From an uncultured Paracoccaceae bacterium (lineage in GTDB: Bacteria > Pseudomonadota > Alphaproteobacteria > Rhodobacterales > Rhodobacteraceae), in the NCBI GenBank assembly GCA_951812615.1, contig CATOSU010000004.1, positions 124,001-188,000 on the forward strand: a stretch of DNA of 64,000 bases, in the 5' to 3' direction. The position numbers and the translations under genes were made by a program. Each line of letters opens with the position of its first letter. Positions within the stretch are counted from its first letter, which is position 1. Positions 42,422-51,548 of the stretch are shown here, piece by piece. The notes below the pieces were generated by a model, which was not told where the DNA came from, made no database searches, and saw nothing but the letters and a program-made list of their open reading frames with translations.

Positions 42422-43744
42422 CTAGGCCGACGCCCGGGCAAGCGCGCGGTCCAGCCCATCGGCGACGGTGTCCACATCGTCCAGCGACAGGCACAACGGC
42501 GGCACCATGCGCAGGCAGGACTGGTACGCGCCGGATTTCGACAGGATCACCCCGCTTTCGCGCGTGGCCTCGAACACCGCCGCAGTGGTGTCGGGGTCCG
42601 GCTCCTTGCTGCTGCGGTCCTTCACCATTTCGATGGCCAGCATCAGCCCCCGTCCGCGGACGTCGCCAATTGCCTCGTACCGGCCCTTGAGGTCTGTCAG
42701 CCGCTGCAACAGCGCGGCGCCCACGGTTTTCGCGTTTTCCTGCAACCGGTCGTCGTGGATCACCTCCAGAACCGCGCGGCCCGCCGCGCAGGAGGTCGGG
42801 TTGGCGCCGTAGGTGTGGAACAGGAACTTCTCGGCCATGGGCGCGGCGATCTGTTTGCGGGCGACGACCGCGCCAAGGGGAAAGCCGTTGCCGATGCCTT
42901 TGGCCATGACAACGATGTCGGGGATGACGCCGTCCGCTTCGAACCCCCACATGTTATCACCTGTGCGCCCAAATCCCGATTGCACCTCGTCCGCGATATA
43001 GAGCCCGCCGGCCGCCCGCACCCGTTCGGCCGCGCCGGACATGTAACCGGGTGGCATTTCGATGATCCCGCCATAGCCCTGCACGCTTTCGACGAAGATC
43101 CCGGCAACCCGGCCGGGCGTGGCCGTGTGGATGGTGCGCTCGATCTCGTCCAGATAGGGGGCAGCCCCTGCATTTTCCCCGAAGATGCCGCGATACTGGT
43201 TCGGCTCCGCCACAAAGGCGACATTTCCGGGCATGCCCGGATGTCGCCAGCCGCTGATCCCGGTTATGGACTGGGCCGCAGCCGTGGGTCCGTGATAGGC
43301 CGTGCGCAGGGCCAGCAGGTCGAGATTTCCGGTGTAGCTGCGGGCCATGGTCATGGCCAGATCGATCGCCTCGGCGCCTGAATTGGTAAAATGCACCACC
43401 CATTCGATGTCGCCATCGGGTCCGGTGGGCATTGTCGCGGTCAGTTCCTCGGCGAAATGGGCGGGAACCGGGTGATAGAACATGGTGGTGCAATGGGTCA
43501 GCTCCTGCGCCTGTTCCATGGCGGCGCTGACGACCCTTGGGTGCGAATGACCCACCGAGATACAGACATTCATACCCAGAAGATCGGTGTACTTGCGTCC
43601 CTCGACATCCCAAAGGTATTGCATCGACCCCTTCCGGAACACCATCGGCTCCCTGAACGGCACGAATTTCTTCTGGCTCGCGGCATAGAAGCGATCCCGC
43701 CGGGCGGCGGTGTCCTCGAGGGTCCACTGGGTTTCGGTTGTCAT
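42422..43744 (-). CDS. Class III aminotransferase (AGXT2-like)
   Basis: PLP-dependent aminotransferase of 440 residues. The cofactor lysine is Lys282 in VVMAKGIGNGFPLGAV, Asp252 in YIADEVQSGFGRTG contacts the pyridine nitrogen, and FTNSGAEAIDLAM (about 119-131) binds phosphate. It resembles alanine-glyoxylate aminotransferase 2 and other omega-aminotransferases. The ATG overlaps the stop of the MttB-family gene (ATGA), so the two are tightly coupled. It may remove the amino group of a compound left after demethylation, or use a methylated amino acid; the donor is not evident. Confidence 0.92.
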   Translation of the reverse strand: MTTETQWTLEDTAARRDRFYAASQKKFVPFREPMVFRKGSMQYLWDVEGRKYTDLLGMNVCISVGHSHPRVVSAAMEQAQELTHCTTMFYHPVPAHFAEELTATMPTGPDGDIEWVVHFTNSGAEAIDLAMTMARSYTGNLDLLALRTAYHGPTAAAQSITGISGWRHPGMPGNVAFVAEPNQYRGIFGENAGAAPYLDEIERTIHTATPGRVAGIFVESVQGYGGIIEMPPGYMSGAAERVRAAGGLYIADEVQSGFGRTGDNMWGFEADGVIPDIVVMAKGIGNGFPLGAVVARKQIAAPMAEKFLFHTYGANPTSCAAGRAVLEVIHDDRLQENAKTVGAALLQRLTDLKGRYEAIGDVRGRGLMLAIEMVKDRSSKEPDPDTTAAVFEATRESGVILSKSGAYQSCLRMVPPLCLSLDDVDTVADGLDRALARASA

Positions 43745-45261
43745 GTACGCTCTCCTTCAATCTCCCGGCTGCGGCGGGTGACAAATTCGTCCAGTGCCTC
43801 GCGCGTGGCGACGTCCATCGCCGGCGGCTCATAGTCGCGCAGGATCTGTTTCACCCGCGCCGACGCGCGCTCGTGCTGCCAGTCTGCGCCCTCGGCGCTC
43901 CATTGTTCGAACGTTCCGTTGTCCGACATATCACCCATCCAGAACGCCGTCTCGAAATTGTCGCGCGTATGTTGCGTGCCAAGAAAATGCCCGCCCGGTT
44001 CCACTTCGAAAAAGGCGTCCATCGCCTGTGCCGCTTCCGAGAAATCCACGCCCTGAACCAGCCGTGACATGGCCGAGCACCGGTCGGCGTCCATTACGAT
44101 CTTTTCATAGCCGGTGGTCAGCAACCCTTCGAGGCAGCCGGTTGCATGGATGATGAAATTCACCCCCGCCAGCACCGCCCCCATAAGCTGGGCCTGGCTT
44201 TCATATCCGGCCTGCGCGTCAGGCACTTTTGACGCGGTCAGCCCGCCCACCGAATGAAACGGCAGGCCCAGCCGGTCGGCCAGTGTCTTGGCGCACATCT
44301 GAAACTGGGTACCTTCGGGCGTGCCGAAAGTGGGTGCCCCGGTTTTCAGTGAGATCGGGGAGAAAAACGTACCGAAGACCGCCGGCGCACCGGGACGGAT
44401 CAGCTGGATCAGGGCCACGCTGGCCATTACCTCGGCCAGAACCTGCGCCAGCGTCGCGGCAACGGTTACCGGTGACATTGCCCCGCCCAGCACGAATGGG
44501 GAAACCACGGTGCATTGCCCGGCCCTGGCGTATTCCTTCAGCGCCCAGAGCATCGTTTCATCCATCACCAGAGGCGCGTTGGTGTTGACCACGGAATAGA
44601 GCACGCAGTTGCGGTCGACGAAATCGGCGCCCATGGCGATCCGGCACATCTCGATGGTGTCGCGGGCCCGCTCCGGCGCGGTCACGGCCCCCATGAATGG
44701 CTTGTCGCTGAGCGTCAGGTGGGCGTGGGCCATATGCAGGTGGCGCAGCGGCACGGGCACATCGACGGGTTCCACCACGACGCCGCCGGAATGGTTCACC
44801 GCGGACAGGCTGTAATGCAGCCGCGTGATGTTGCCGAAATCCTCCAGCGTGGCATAGCGGCGGCCCTTTTCCATGTCGTGCACGAAAGGCGGACCAAAGC
44901 TGGGCGCGAAAACCTGCGCGTCGCCGCCGATCTGGACCGAGCGGGCCGGGTTGCGCGCAGCCTGCGAGAAGACGGACGGGGCGGCCCTGATCCGGTCGCG
45001 GCACCACCCGGGGTCAAACCGCACCCGTTCACCGCTGACCCGGGCGCCATGGGCGCGAAACAGGTCCAGCGTTTCCGGATCCCCGCGAAACTCCATGCCG
45101 ATCTCGTCAAGGATCCGGTCGGCGTTGCGTTCGATGATGGCGACGGCCGCGTCATCGATGAGCCTGACCGCCTGAATCTGGCGCGTTGTGAAAGGTGCGG
45201 AAAGGGCACTCTTCTGCGCCCGTTCCTTCAGGCGTGCGCTGCGCCCCGCACGTCGGCCCAT
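43741..45261 (-). CDS. MttB-family methyltransferase, non-pyrrolysine type
   Basis: Protein of 506 residues of the trimethylamine methyltransferase (MttB/COG5598) superfamily. Family segments include SAVNHSGGVVVEPVDVPVP (about 190) and GGLTASKVPDAQAGYESQAQ (about 385). The reading frame is continuous and has no internal amber codon, so it belongs to the non-pyrrolysine group whose characterised members (MtgB, MtcB, MtpB, MtyB) demethylate quaternary amines onto a corrinoid protein. No corrinoid-protein gene is adjacent, which is odd. The ATG at 45261 follows GGAAGGA. It is followed directly by the aminotransferase gene. Confidence 0.9.
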   Translation of the reverse strand: MGRRAGRSARLKERAQKSALSAPFTTRQIQAVRLIDDAAVAIIERNADRILDEIGMEFRGDPETLDLFRAHGARVSGERVRFDPGWCRDRIRAAPSVFSQAARNPARSVQIGGDAQVFAPSFGPPFVHDMEKGRRYATLEDFGNITRLHYSLSAVNHSGGVVVEPVDVPVPLRHLHMAHAHLTLSDKPFMGAVTAPERARDTIEMCRIAMGADFVDRNCVLYSVVNTNAPLVMDETMLWALKEYARAGQCTVVSPFVLGGAMSPVTVAATLAQVLAEVMASVALIQLIRPGAPAVFGTFFSPISLKTGAPTFGTPEGTQFQMCAKTLADRLGLPFHSVGGLTASKVPDAQAGYESQAQLMGAVLAGVNFIIHATGCLEGLLTTGYEKIVMDADRCSAMSRLVQGVDFSEAAQAMDAFFEVEPGGHFLGTQHTRDNFETAFWMGDMSDNGTFEQWSAEGADWQHERASARVKQILRDYEPPAMDVATREALDEFVTRRSREIEGERT

Positions 45262-45374
45262 ATGTCGGCTTCCTTCCTGTTCCGGCACCTGCGTTGCGGT
45301 GTCTGCGTTGATCGGGAACAGTCTATGCAGGGAAACGCCGCCCGGCCCAGCGTCCAACTGCAGAATCGGAAATC

Positions 45375-46358
45375 CTAATGGAGTGGATTAGCCGCGTCGT
45401 GATACAGGATCTGGTCCGCGAAATCCGGGAACCGACTGTGGAAATGGTGTTGCAGGATCTTGCGGCATTCCTGCGCGATACGCACCGGCAAATCCCCAAG
45501 GTCGCCACGCCGCGCAACGACCTGAATGCCGCGCCTGAACCCGGCGAAGGGCAGCGGGGCCAGACGCATCGGCATGCCCTCGGCAACACCGTCGATCAGC
45601 AGCGAGGGCGTCAGGATGGCAAAACACTTGCCGGTGACCACACCGGCAACCACCATCGAGGACCGGTCTGCCTCGATCGCGCGCGGCAGGTTCAGCCGGC
45701 ACCGCCGCAGATGTTGATCCGTGCGCCGGCCCACAGGTGTCGCGGCACTGAACCGGACCAGAGACAGCTGTTTCGAGATCGCGTGTATGTCGTCCTCCGG
45801 CCCCTTGTAGTTTTCGGGCAGGACCAGCAGGAAAGGTTCCTCGAGAATCGTGCAGACGTCATAGTCTTCCGTGTTCAGGAACTGTTCGGACGTCACGGCG
45901 ATGTCTATCTGCCTGCCATTCAACAGGTTTTGGTGATCGCTGGTCAGGCCCGCCGACAATATCAGCTCGGGTACTTTCAGATCGTTTTCGACAAAGTCAA
46001 ATAGTCCCGGTGTCAGCGTCGTGGCAATCGATGCCAGCATCCCGATCCGCAGCACCGGCATGGCCGCGGCGCTCAGATGGCGCAGGTTGGATTTGAGATC
46101 GTCGATCTCGTTCAGGATGCGGAAACCGTGGCGCTGAAACACTTCGCCCGCATGGGTCAGCGAAATCGGTCGCTGGCCACGGTTCAGCAGGACAACGCCA
46201 AACGCGGTTTCGAGGTTCTTCAGGTGCTGCGACGCTGCAGATTGGGTCATGCCCAATGCGAGCGCCGCGGCGGTGACCTGCCGCATCTCGGCCACGGCCA
46301 TGAAGACCTCGAGGGCGCGAAACAGGTTGATATCCGTTTCATTGCGTTCGCTGCGCAT
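45375..46358 (-). CDS. LysR-family transcriptional regulator
   Basis: LysR-type regulator of 327 residues. The N-terminal helix-turn-helix is ALEVFMAVAEMRQVTAAALA with GMTQSAASQHLKNLETAFG (about residues 15-54), and the effector domain begins near residue 100 (VLRIGMLASIATTL). It is divergent from the two FAD/GcvT genes, with 218 bases between, and 113 bases upstream of the MttB-family gene on its own strand. A palindrome TTATCA-N10-TGATAA lies in the divergent gap, as expected for its binding site. It is therefore the likely activator of the demethylation genes; the effector is probably the amine substrate. Confidence 0.9.
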   Translation of the reverse strand: MRSERNETDINLFRALEVFMAVAEMRQVTAAALALGMTQSAASQHLKNLETAFGVVLLNRGQRPISLTHAGEVFQRHGFRILNEIDDLKSNLRHLSAAAMPVLRIGMLASIATTLTPGLFDFVENDLKVPELILSAGLTSDHQNLLNGRQIDIAVTSEQFLNTEDYDVCTILEEPFLLVLPENYKGPEDDIHAISKQLSLVRFSAATPVGRRTDQHLRRCRLNLPRAIEADRSSMVVAGVVTGKCFAILTPSLLIDGVAEGMPMRLAPLPFAGFRRGIQVVARRGDLGDLPVRIAQECRKILQHHFHSRFPDFADQILYHDAANPLH

Positions 46359-46446
46359 GACTGCCCCGCCTGATTTCTGACCCCTGACACCGGTCGCTGC
46401 GCAGAAGGGTCGGAGAAAACCAATGCGAAGGCAACATTGTTTCTGC

Positions 46447-46468
46447 TTATCATTAGTTGTTCTGATAA
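46447..46468. promoter_or_regulatory. Probable LysR-binding palindrome TTATCA-N10-TGATAA
   Basis: Perfect six-base inverted arms lie ten bases apart within the LysR/FAD-oxidoreductase divergent region, 89 bases from the LysR start and 109 bases from the oxidoreductase start. It matches the T-N11-A type architecture (T and A in dyad) known for LysR recognition boxes. Confidence 0.6.
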
Positions 46469-46576
46469 AGCGCGATTCTGATTGATGGTGCGGGTGGCGC
46501 GATCTTGGATGATCACCGGTTCAGAGCGGATTTACTTTCGGTGGACCGGCGATGACAGCGGCCGTGGAGTAGGCGG

Positions 46577-48970
46577 ATGACCAAGACACTCATCATAGGC
46601 GGTGGCGCGATCGGTCTGAGCCTTGCTTATCACCTGACCGGGCGCGGCGAGGCAGACGTCACCCTGCTGGAGCGCAGTCAGCTGACATCCGGCACCAGCT
46701 GGCACGCTGCGGGCATTGTCGGACCGTTACGGGCCACGCCGAACATGACCCGGCTGGCCATGTATGCCGGCCAGCTGTTCCCGAGGCTGGAAGCGGAGTG
46801 CGGCCTGTCCACCGGGTACCGCCGGACCGGCGGCTACTGGCTGGCGCGGGACCCTGCGCGCATGGATGAATTGCACCGCATCGCCGCGCTGGGCCGGCAT
46901 TTCGGACTGACGCCCACGATTGTCGAGGCAAACGGGGTGCAGGTGCCGGGCCTGAACGCGGAGGGCATAATTGGTGCCTTGCGGGTCGAAGAAGACGCAA
47001 ACGTCAACCCGGTTGACCTGTGTATGGCCTACGCCCGGGCGGCGCGCGGGCAGGGTGCGGTGATCCGTGAAAACGCGCCGGTTGACCGTCTGCTGGTCGA
47101 AGACGCGCGGGTGCGTGGCGTCCGCATGGCCGATGGCCGTGAACTTCTCGCCGACCGTGTGGCGCTTTGTGCCGGGGCCTGGTCGAAAAAGCTTGCCGAT
47201 GCGGCCGGCGTTGCCCTGCCGTTGCAGGCGGTCGAACACATGTATGTGGTCACCGAACCGATGCCGGGTCTGCCCGATCCCTATCCGGTGCTGCGCGATC
47301 TGGACCGCGGGATCTATGTCAAGGGCGACACCGGCAAGCTGGTTATCGGCGGGTTCGAAGCGGATGCAAAATGCTGGGACGCCTACGGACCCGAGGGCGA
47401 CCGCCCGTTTCTGGAAATGCCCGAGGACTGGGACCAGTTCATGCCATTCATGCAGGGCGCGCTGTCGCTGCTGCCCGCGCTGGAAAACACGGGCATCCTG
47501 CATTTCATGAATGGTCCGGAGAGCTTTACTGCGGATACACGGCCGCTGATCGGAGAAACACCCGAAGTGGACGGGCTGTTTGTGGCGGCCGGGATGAATT
47601 CGGTCGGCGTGATGTCCTCTGCCGGTATCGGCAGGGTGCTGGCAGACTGGATGATCGAAGGGTCGGCCCCGATGGACCTGTGGGAGGTCGATATCGCGCG
47701 CGTCGATCCGCTGACCGCGGCGGACGACCATGTTCAGGCCCGGATGGCAGAGGCGGTGGCTGACACGTTCGCGCTGCACTGGCCGTTCAAGCAACCCGGC
47801 GCCGGGCGTGGTCTGCGCAAATCGGCGCTGCATGATCGCTGGGCCGCCGCCGGGGCCCGGTTCGGGCTGACCGCCGGATGGGAGCGCGGTTTGTGGTATG
47901 CGCAGGACGAAAGCGAAAAGGATCTGCCCTATTCCGTGGCCGAACAGCCGTGGCAGGAGATCGCCCATCGCGAGGCCGCCATCATGGAGACCGGCACCGC
48001 GCTGATCGACCTGTCACCGTTCGGTAAATTCGACATCACTGGTCCGGACACCGCCGGTTTGATGCAGTACCTTGCAGCCGGGGACATGGACATGGCCATC
48101 GGACGGGCGGTTTACACGCCGCTGCTGAACGAAAAGGGGGGGATCGAGGGTGACGTGACCATCGCGCGCCTGGGTCCCGACAATTTTCGCATGACCAGCG
48201 GTGCGGCCACCCGCACCCGTGACCGCGCATGGCTGCGCCGTCACGGGGCGGGCCGGGAGGTGACCATAACCGATGCGACCGAGAAGGAGGTGGTCATCGG
48301 GGTCATGGGCGCGGGCGCCTGCGCCACGCTTGGGCGCTTGTCTGACGATGACTGGACGGCTTTCGCGTTTTCGACCATTCGCGCCGTGCGCGTGGCAGGG
48401 GTGTCCTGCATGGCCACGCGGGTCAGCTTCGTGGGCGAACAGGGCTGGGAACTGAACATTCCGGCAGGGCAGGGTGCCCCGGTCTTTGACGCGCTCCTCG
48501 CCGCCGGGGCGCAACCGATGGGGCATTACGCGCTGGATGGCTGCCGGATCGAGAAGGGCTTCAAGCATTGGGGACACGATGTCGGTCCGGATATCACCCC
48601 GCTCGAAGCGGGGCTGGGGTTCACCATCGGCTGGAACACCGGGTTTCTGGGCGAAGCGGCGCTGAGCGCGCAGAAACGGGCCGGCATCACCCGCCGCCTC
48701 ATGCTGTTCGATCTGCCGGACCACCCGCTGATCCTGCATGATGAACCGATCCGCGAAAGCGGCCGCGTGGTCGGCCTGACCACATCGGGTGCGCGCGGCG
48801 CCCGCACGCGGCTTACTCTGGCGCTGGGGCTGGTGGATATCTCTTTGGGTGAATCACTGTCGCAATCCTGCGCCCGGCAGTTCGAAATCGAGGTTGCGGG
48901 CCGGATGTATCGGGCGAACCCGCTGATGCGGCCGCCGTTCGACCCCACAGGCAAACGGATGAAAGCATGA
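46577..48970 (+). CDS. Dimethylglycine/sarcosine dehydrogenase-like FAD oxidoreductase with GcvT domain, 1
   Basis: Protein of 797 residues with an N-terminal DAO-type FAD domain (LIIGGGAIGLSLAYHL, about 5-20), a linker domain (about 370-425) and C-terminal GcvT folate-binding domains (about 430-790; RVSFVGEQGWELNIPAGQG is the GcvT hallmark). His43 in GTSWHAAG is at the position that carries covalent FAD in this family. Such enzymes oxidise an N-methyl group and transfer the carbon to tetrahydrofolate. Its stop overlaps the next, related gene. It is divergent from a LysR gene. No signal peptide, so cytoplasmic. Confidence 0.92.
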   Translation: MTKTLIIGGGAIGLSLAYHLTGRGEADVTLLERSQLTSGTSWHAAGIVGPLRATPNMTRLAMYAGQLFPRLEAECGLSTGYRRTGGYWLARDPARMDELHRIAALGRHFGLTPTIVEANGVQVPGLNAEGIIGALRVEEDANVNPVDLCMAYARAARGQGAVIRENAPVDRLLVEDARVRGVRMADGRELLADRVALCAGAWSKKLADAAGVALPLQAVEHMYVVTEPMPGLPDPYPVLRDLDRGIYVKGDTGKLVIGGFEADAKCWDAYGPEGDRPFLEMPEDWDQFMPFMQGALSLLPALENTGILHFMNGPESFTADTRPLIGETPEVDGLFVAAGMNSVGVMSSAGIGRVLADWMIEGSAPMDLWEVDIARVDPLTAADDHVQARMAEAVADTFALHWPFKQPGAGRGLRKSALHDRWAAAGARFGLTAGWERGLWYAQDESEKDLPYSVAEQPWQEIAHREAAIMETGTALIDLSPFGKFDITGPDTAGLMQYLAAGDMDMAIGRAVYTPLLNEKGGIEGDVTIARLGPDNFRMTSGAATRTRDRAWLRRHGAGREVTITDATEKEVVIGVMGAGACATLGRLSDDDWTAFAFSTIRAVRVAGVSCMATRVSFVGEQGWELNIPAGQGAPVFDALLAAGAQPMGHYALDGCRIEKGFKHWGHDVGPDITPLEAGLGFTIGWNTGFLGEAALSAQKRAGITRRLMLFDLPDHPLILHDEPIRESGRVVGLTTSGARGARTRLTLALGLVDISLGESLSQSCARQFEIEVAGRMYRANPLMRPPFDPTGKRMKA

Positions 48971-51381
48971 AAAGCGAAGCACAGGTTCTGATCATCGGCG
49001 GCGGCGCGATGGGCGTGTCGCTGATGTACCATCTGGCCAAGGCCGGCTGGTCCGATGTGGTCCTGACCGAAAAAAATGACCTGACCCACGGCTCAACATG
49101 GCACGCGGCCGGCCTGTGCACCCATTTCGCACATAACCCGACCATTCAGGAACTGCGCGCTACCTCGGTGCGGCTTTATCGTGACATCCTTCCGCAGGAA
49201 ACCGGCGGTACCTGCGGCTTTCACCCCTGCGGCGCGATGCGCATCACGTCGAACCCGGACCGGATGGACGAGTTTGCCCATGTCGCCGGCCTGTCGAAAT
49301 TCACCGGCTACGACTTGCAGATGCTCACGCCCGGCGATGTCGAACGGCTGCACCCGCTGGCCCGGACCGAGGGGCTGCTGGGCGGGATTTATGAACCCGA
49401 TGACGGCCATGTCGATCCGTCGCTGGCCACAAACGCCATGGCCGCGGTGGCGCGCCGCAACGGGGCGACGGTCCTGCGGCAGAACCCGGTCACCGCGGTC
49501 CGGCGCGACGCCGGCGTCTGGATCGTCGAAACCGCCGCGGGCCCGATCCGGGCGCGGCATCTGGTCAACGCGGGTGGCACCTGGGGCTGGGAGATTGGCG
49601 CCATGATGGGCCTGAACATTCCCTCGGTGCCGGTCCTGCATCAGTATCTGGTGACCGACACGGTCGGGGCGGTTGCCGACCGGATCGCGGCGGGCCTGCC
49701 CGATCTGCCGATGATCCGCGACCCCGAGCAGAGCTGGTACGTGCGACAGGAACGCGACGGGCTGATCCTTGGACCTTACGAGAAAAACGCGCAGCCCTGG
49801 TCGGTCGATGGGTGTCCGCCAGAGTTCGGCGCCGATCTGATGCCGCCGGATCTGGACCGGGTCGAGGATATCGTCATGGCCGCCATGGCCCGCATTCCGG
49901 CGCTGGAAACCGGCGGGATTAAAACCGTGGTGAACGGCCCGATCACCTTCACGCCGGATGCCAATCCGCTGATCGGTCCGGCGCACGGTCTGGAAAACGC
50001 CTGGCTTCTGACCGGGTCATCAATGGGGGTCATGGAAGGCGGCGGCGCGGGCTGGTTTCTGGCGCACTGGATGACCCATGGCGCACCGCCCATGGATGCG
50101 CTGGCGGTGGACAGCCGCCGGTTCGGAGCATGGGCCGACCGGGACTACCGCGTTGAAAAGGCCATCGAGTGCTTTGGCCTGCAATTCGGCGTGCATTACC
50201 CGCACGAAGAACGCCCGGCGGCGCGCAACCGGCGGCTTTCACCTGTGCATGACCGCTTGATCGCACGGGGCGCGGTGATGGGAGCGGCCCATGGGTGGGA
50301 AAGGCCAAACTGGTTCAGCGACACCGCAGGGGACGCCGCCGTACCCGGTTTCCGCCGGGCGAACTGGTTCGATGCCATTGCGCGGGAATGCGCAACCGTC
50401 ACCGGGACGGTCGGGCTGGCGGATCTGTCGGTCTTCTCCAAATTCGATGTCACCGGTCCGGGCACACATGCCTTTCTCGACGCACTGGGCACCAACACAC
50501 CGCCGAAACCCGGGCGGATCGGCCTGATGCATGCACTGACGCCGGCCGGCGGAACACAATCCGAATTCACGGTGTCCATGCTGGCGACCGACCGCGCCTA
50601 TCTGACCTCGGCGGCCGCCGCAGAAGAGATGGACGAAGACCTGCTTTTGTCCCGTTCGGACGGCATTGACGTGACCATCATCCGCATCTCCGATGACCTC
50701 GGCGTATTGGGGCTGATGGGGCCGAAATCGCGCGATGTGCTGGCGGCGTTGACCACCGCGGATCTTGGCGAGGGGTTTCCGTGGCTCTCGGTGCGGGAAA
50801 TCACCGTGGCCGGATGCCCGGTGCGCGCGCTGCGGGTCTCTTACGTGGGCGAACTGGGCTGGGAATTGCATGTGGCGGCTGCGGAAATGCCCGTACTGTT
50901 CGACGCGCTCGAAACCGCGGGCAGGCCGCACGGGTTGGGCCATTTCGGCGCCTATGCAATGAACGCGATGCGGCTGGAGAAGGGGTATCCTGCGTGGGGT
51001 GCGGATTTCACGACCGAGCGCACACCGGCGGAAACCGGGGCCGGGGCCCTGATCAAACCCGACGGGCGGAGCTTCATCGGCAAACCCGCCCTGATCGACC
51101 GCATGGCCGCGGATGACAGATGGGAAATGGTGCTGCTGGGCATCCTGACCGAGGAGGTGGATCCGTTTTACGCCCATACGGTGCATCACGACGGCGCGCC
51201 GGTCGGTATCGTGACCTCGGCCGCCTGGGGGCACAGAACCGGACAGGCGCTGGCGCTGGCCTATCTGCGCACAAGGGGGCTGCGGGACGGGCTGACGGTT
51301 GAAATCCTCGGGCGCAGTTACGATGCACACGTGCTGCCGCGCCCGCCCTTCGACCCGGACAACACCCGTCTCAGGACATAA
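48967..51381 (+). CDS. Dimethylglycine/sarcosine dehydrogenase-like FAD oxidoreductase with GcvT domain, 2
   Basis: Second FAD/GcvT protein, 804 residues, with the same domain order as the previous gene: VLIIGGGAMGVSLMYHLAKA (about 7-26), the flavinylation-type His46 in GSTWHAAGL, and the GcvT mark RVSYVGELGWELHVAA near residue 630. GGRMY/GRSYDAH and RPPFDP endings are shared by both, but the sequences are well diverged. The ATG overlaps the first gene by 4 bases. Two such enzymes in tandem suggest removal of two successive methyl groups, for example from a dimethyl and then a monomethyl amino acid. Confidence 0.92.
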   Translation: MKSEAQVLIIGGGAMGVSLMYHLAKAGWSDVVLTEKNDLTHGSTWHAAGLCTHFAHNPTIQELRATSVRLYRDILPQETGGTCGFHPCGAMRITSNPDRMDEFAHVAGLSKFTGYDLQMLTPGDVERLHPLARTEGLLGGIYEPDDGHVDPSLATNAMAAVARRNGATVLRQNPVTAVRRDAGVWIVETAAGPIRARHLVNAGGTWGWEIGAMMGLNIPSVPVLHQYLVTDTVGAVADRIAAGLPDLPMIRDPEQSWYVRQERDGLILGPYEKNAQPWSVDGCPPEFGADLMPPDLDRVEDIVMAAMARIPALETGGIKTVVNGPITFTPDANPLIGPAHGLENAWLLTGSSMGVMEGGGAGWFLAHWMTHGAPPMDALAVDSRRFGAWADRDYRVEKAIECFGLQFGVHYPHEERPAARNRRLSPVHDRLIARGAVMGAAHGWERPNWFSDTAGDAAVPGFRRANWFDAIARECATVTGTVGLADLSVFSKFDVTGPGTHAFLDALGTNTPPKPGRIGLMHALTPAGGTQSEFTVSMLATDRAYLTSAAAAEEMDEDLLLSRSDGIDVTIIRISDDLGVLGLMGPKSRDVLAALTTADLGEGFPWLSVREITVAGCPVRALRVSYVGELGWELHVAAAEMPVLFDALETAGRPHGLGHFGAYAMNAMRLEKGYPAWGADFTTERTPAETGAGALIKPDGRSFIGKPALIDRMAADDRWEMVLLGILTEEVDPFYAHTVHHDGAPVGIVTSAAWGHRTGQALALAYLRTRGLRDGLTVEILGRSYDAHVLPRPPFDPDNTRLRT

Positions 51382-51548
51382 ACGAAAAACAGCCCGCACC
51401 GGTGAGGGTCATTTCGGTCAAAGCTGCTCCGCGGCAGCATCTCAGGTCTCTGCACGCCGACCGGGCGGAGCGGCATTTGCACTGACGCAGGGCCCGTCCT
51501 AACATCAGGTATGACAGCCAATCCTGACTGCCCGCTGGACCGGACCCG

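Noticed and set aside
43741-45261. Pyrrolysine codon in the MttB-family gene
   Set aside because: The frame has no internal TAG and is of full family length, so it is a non-pyrrolysine member.
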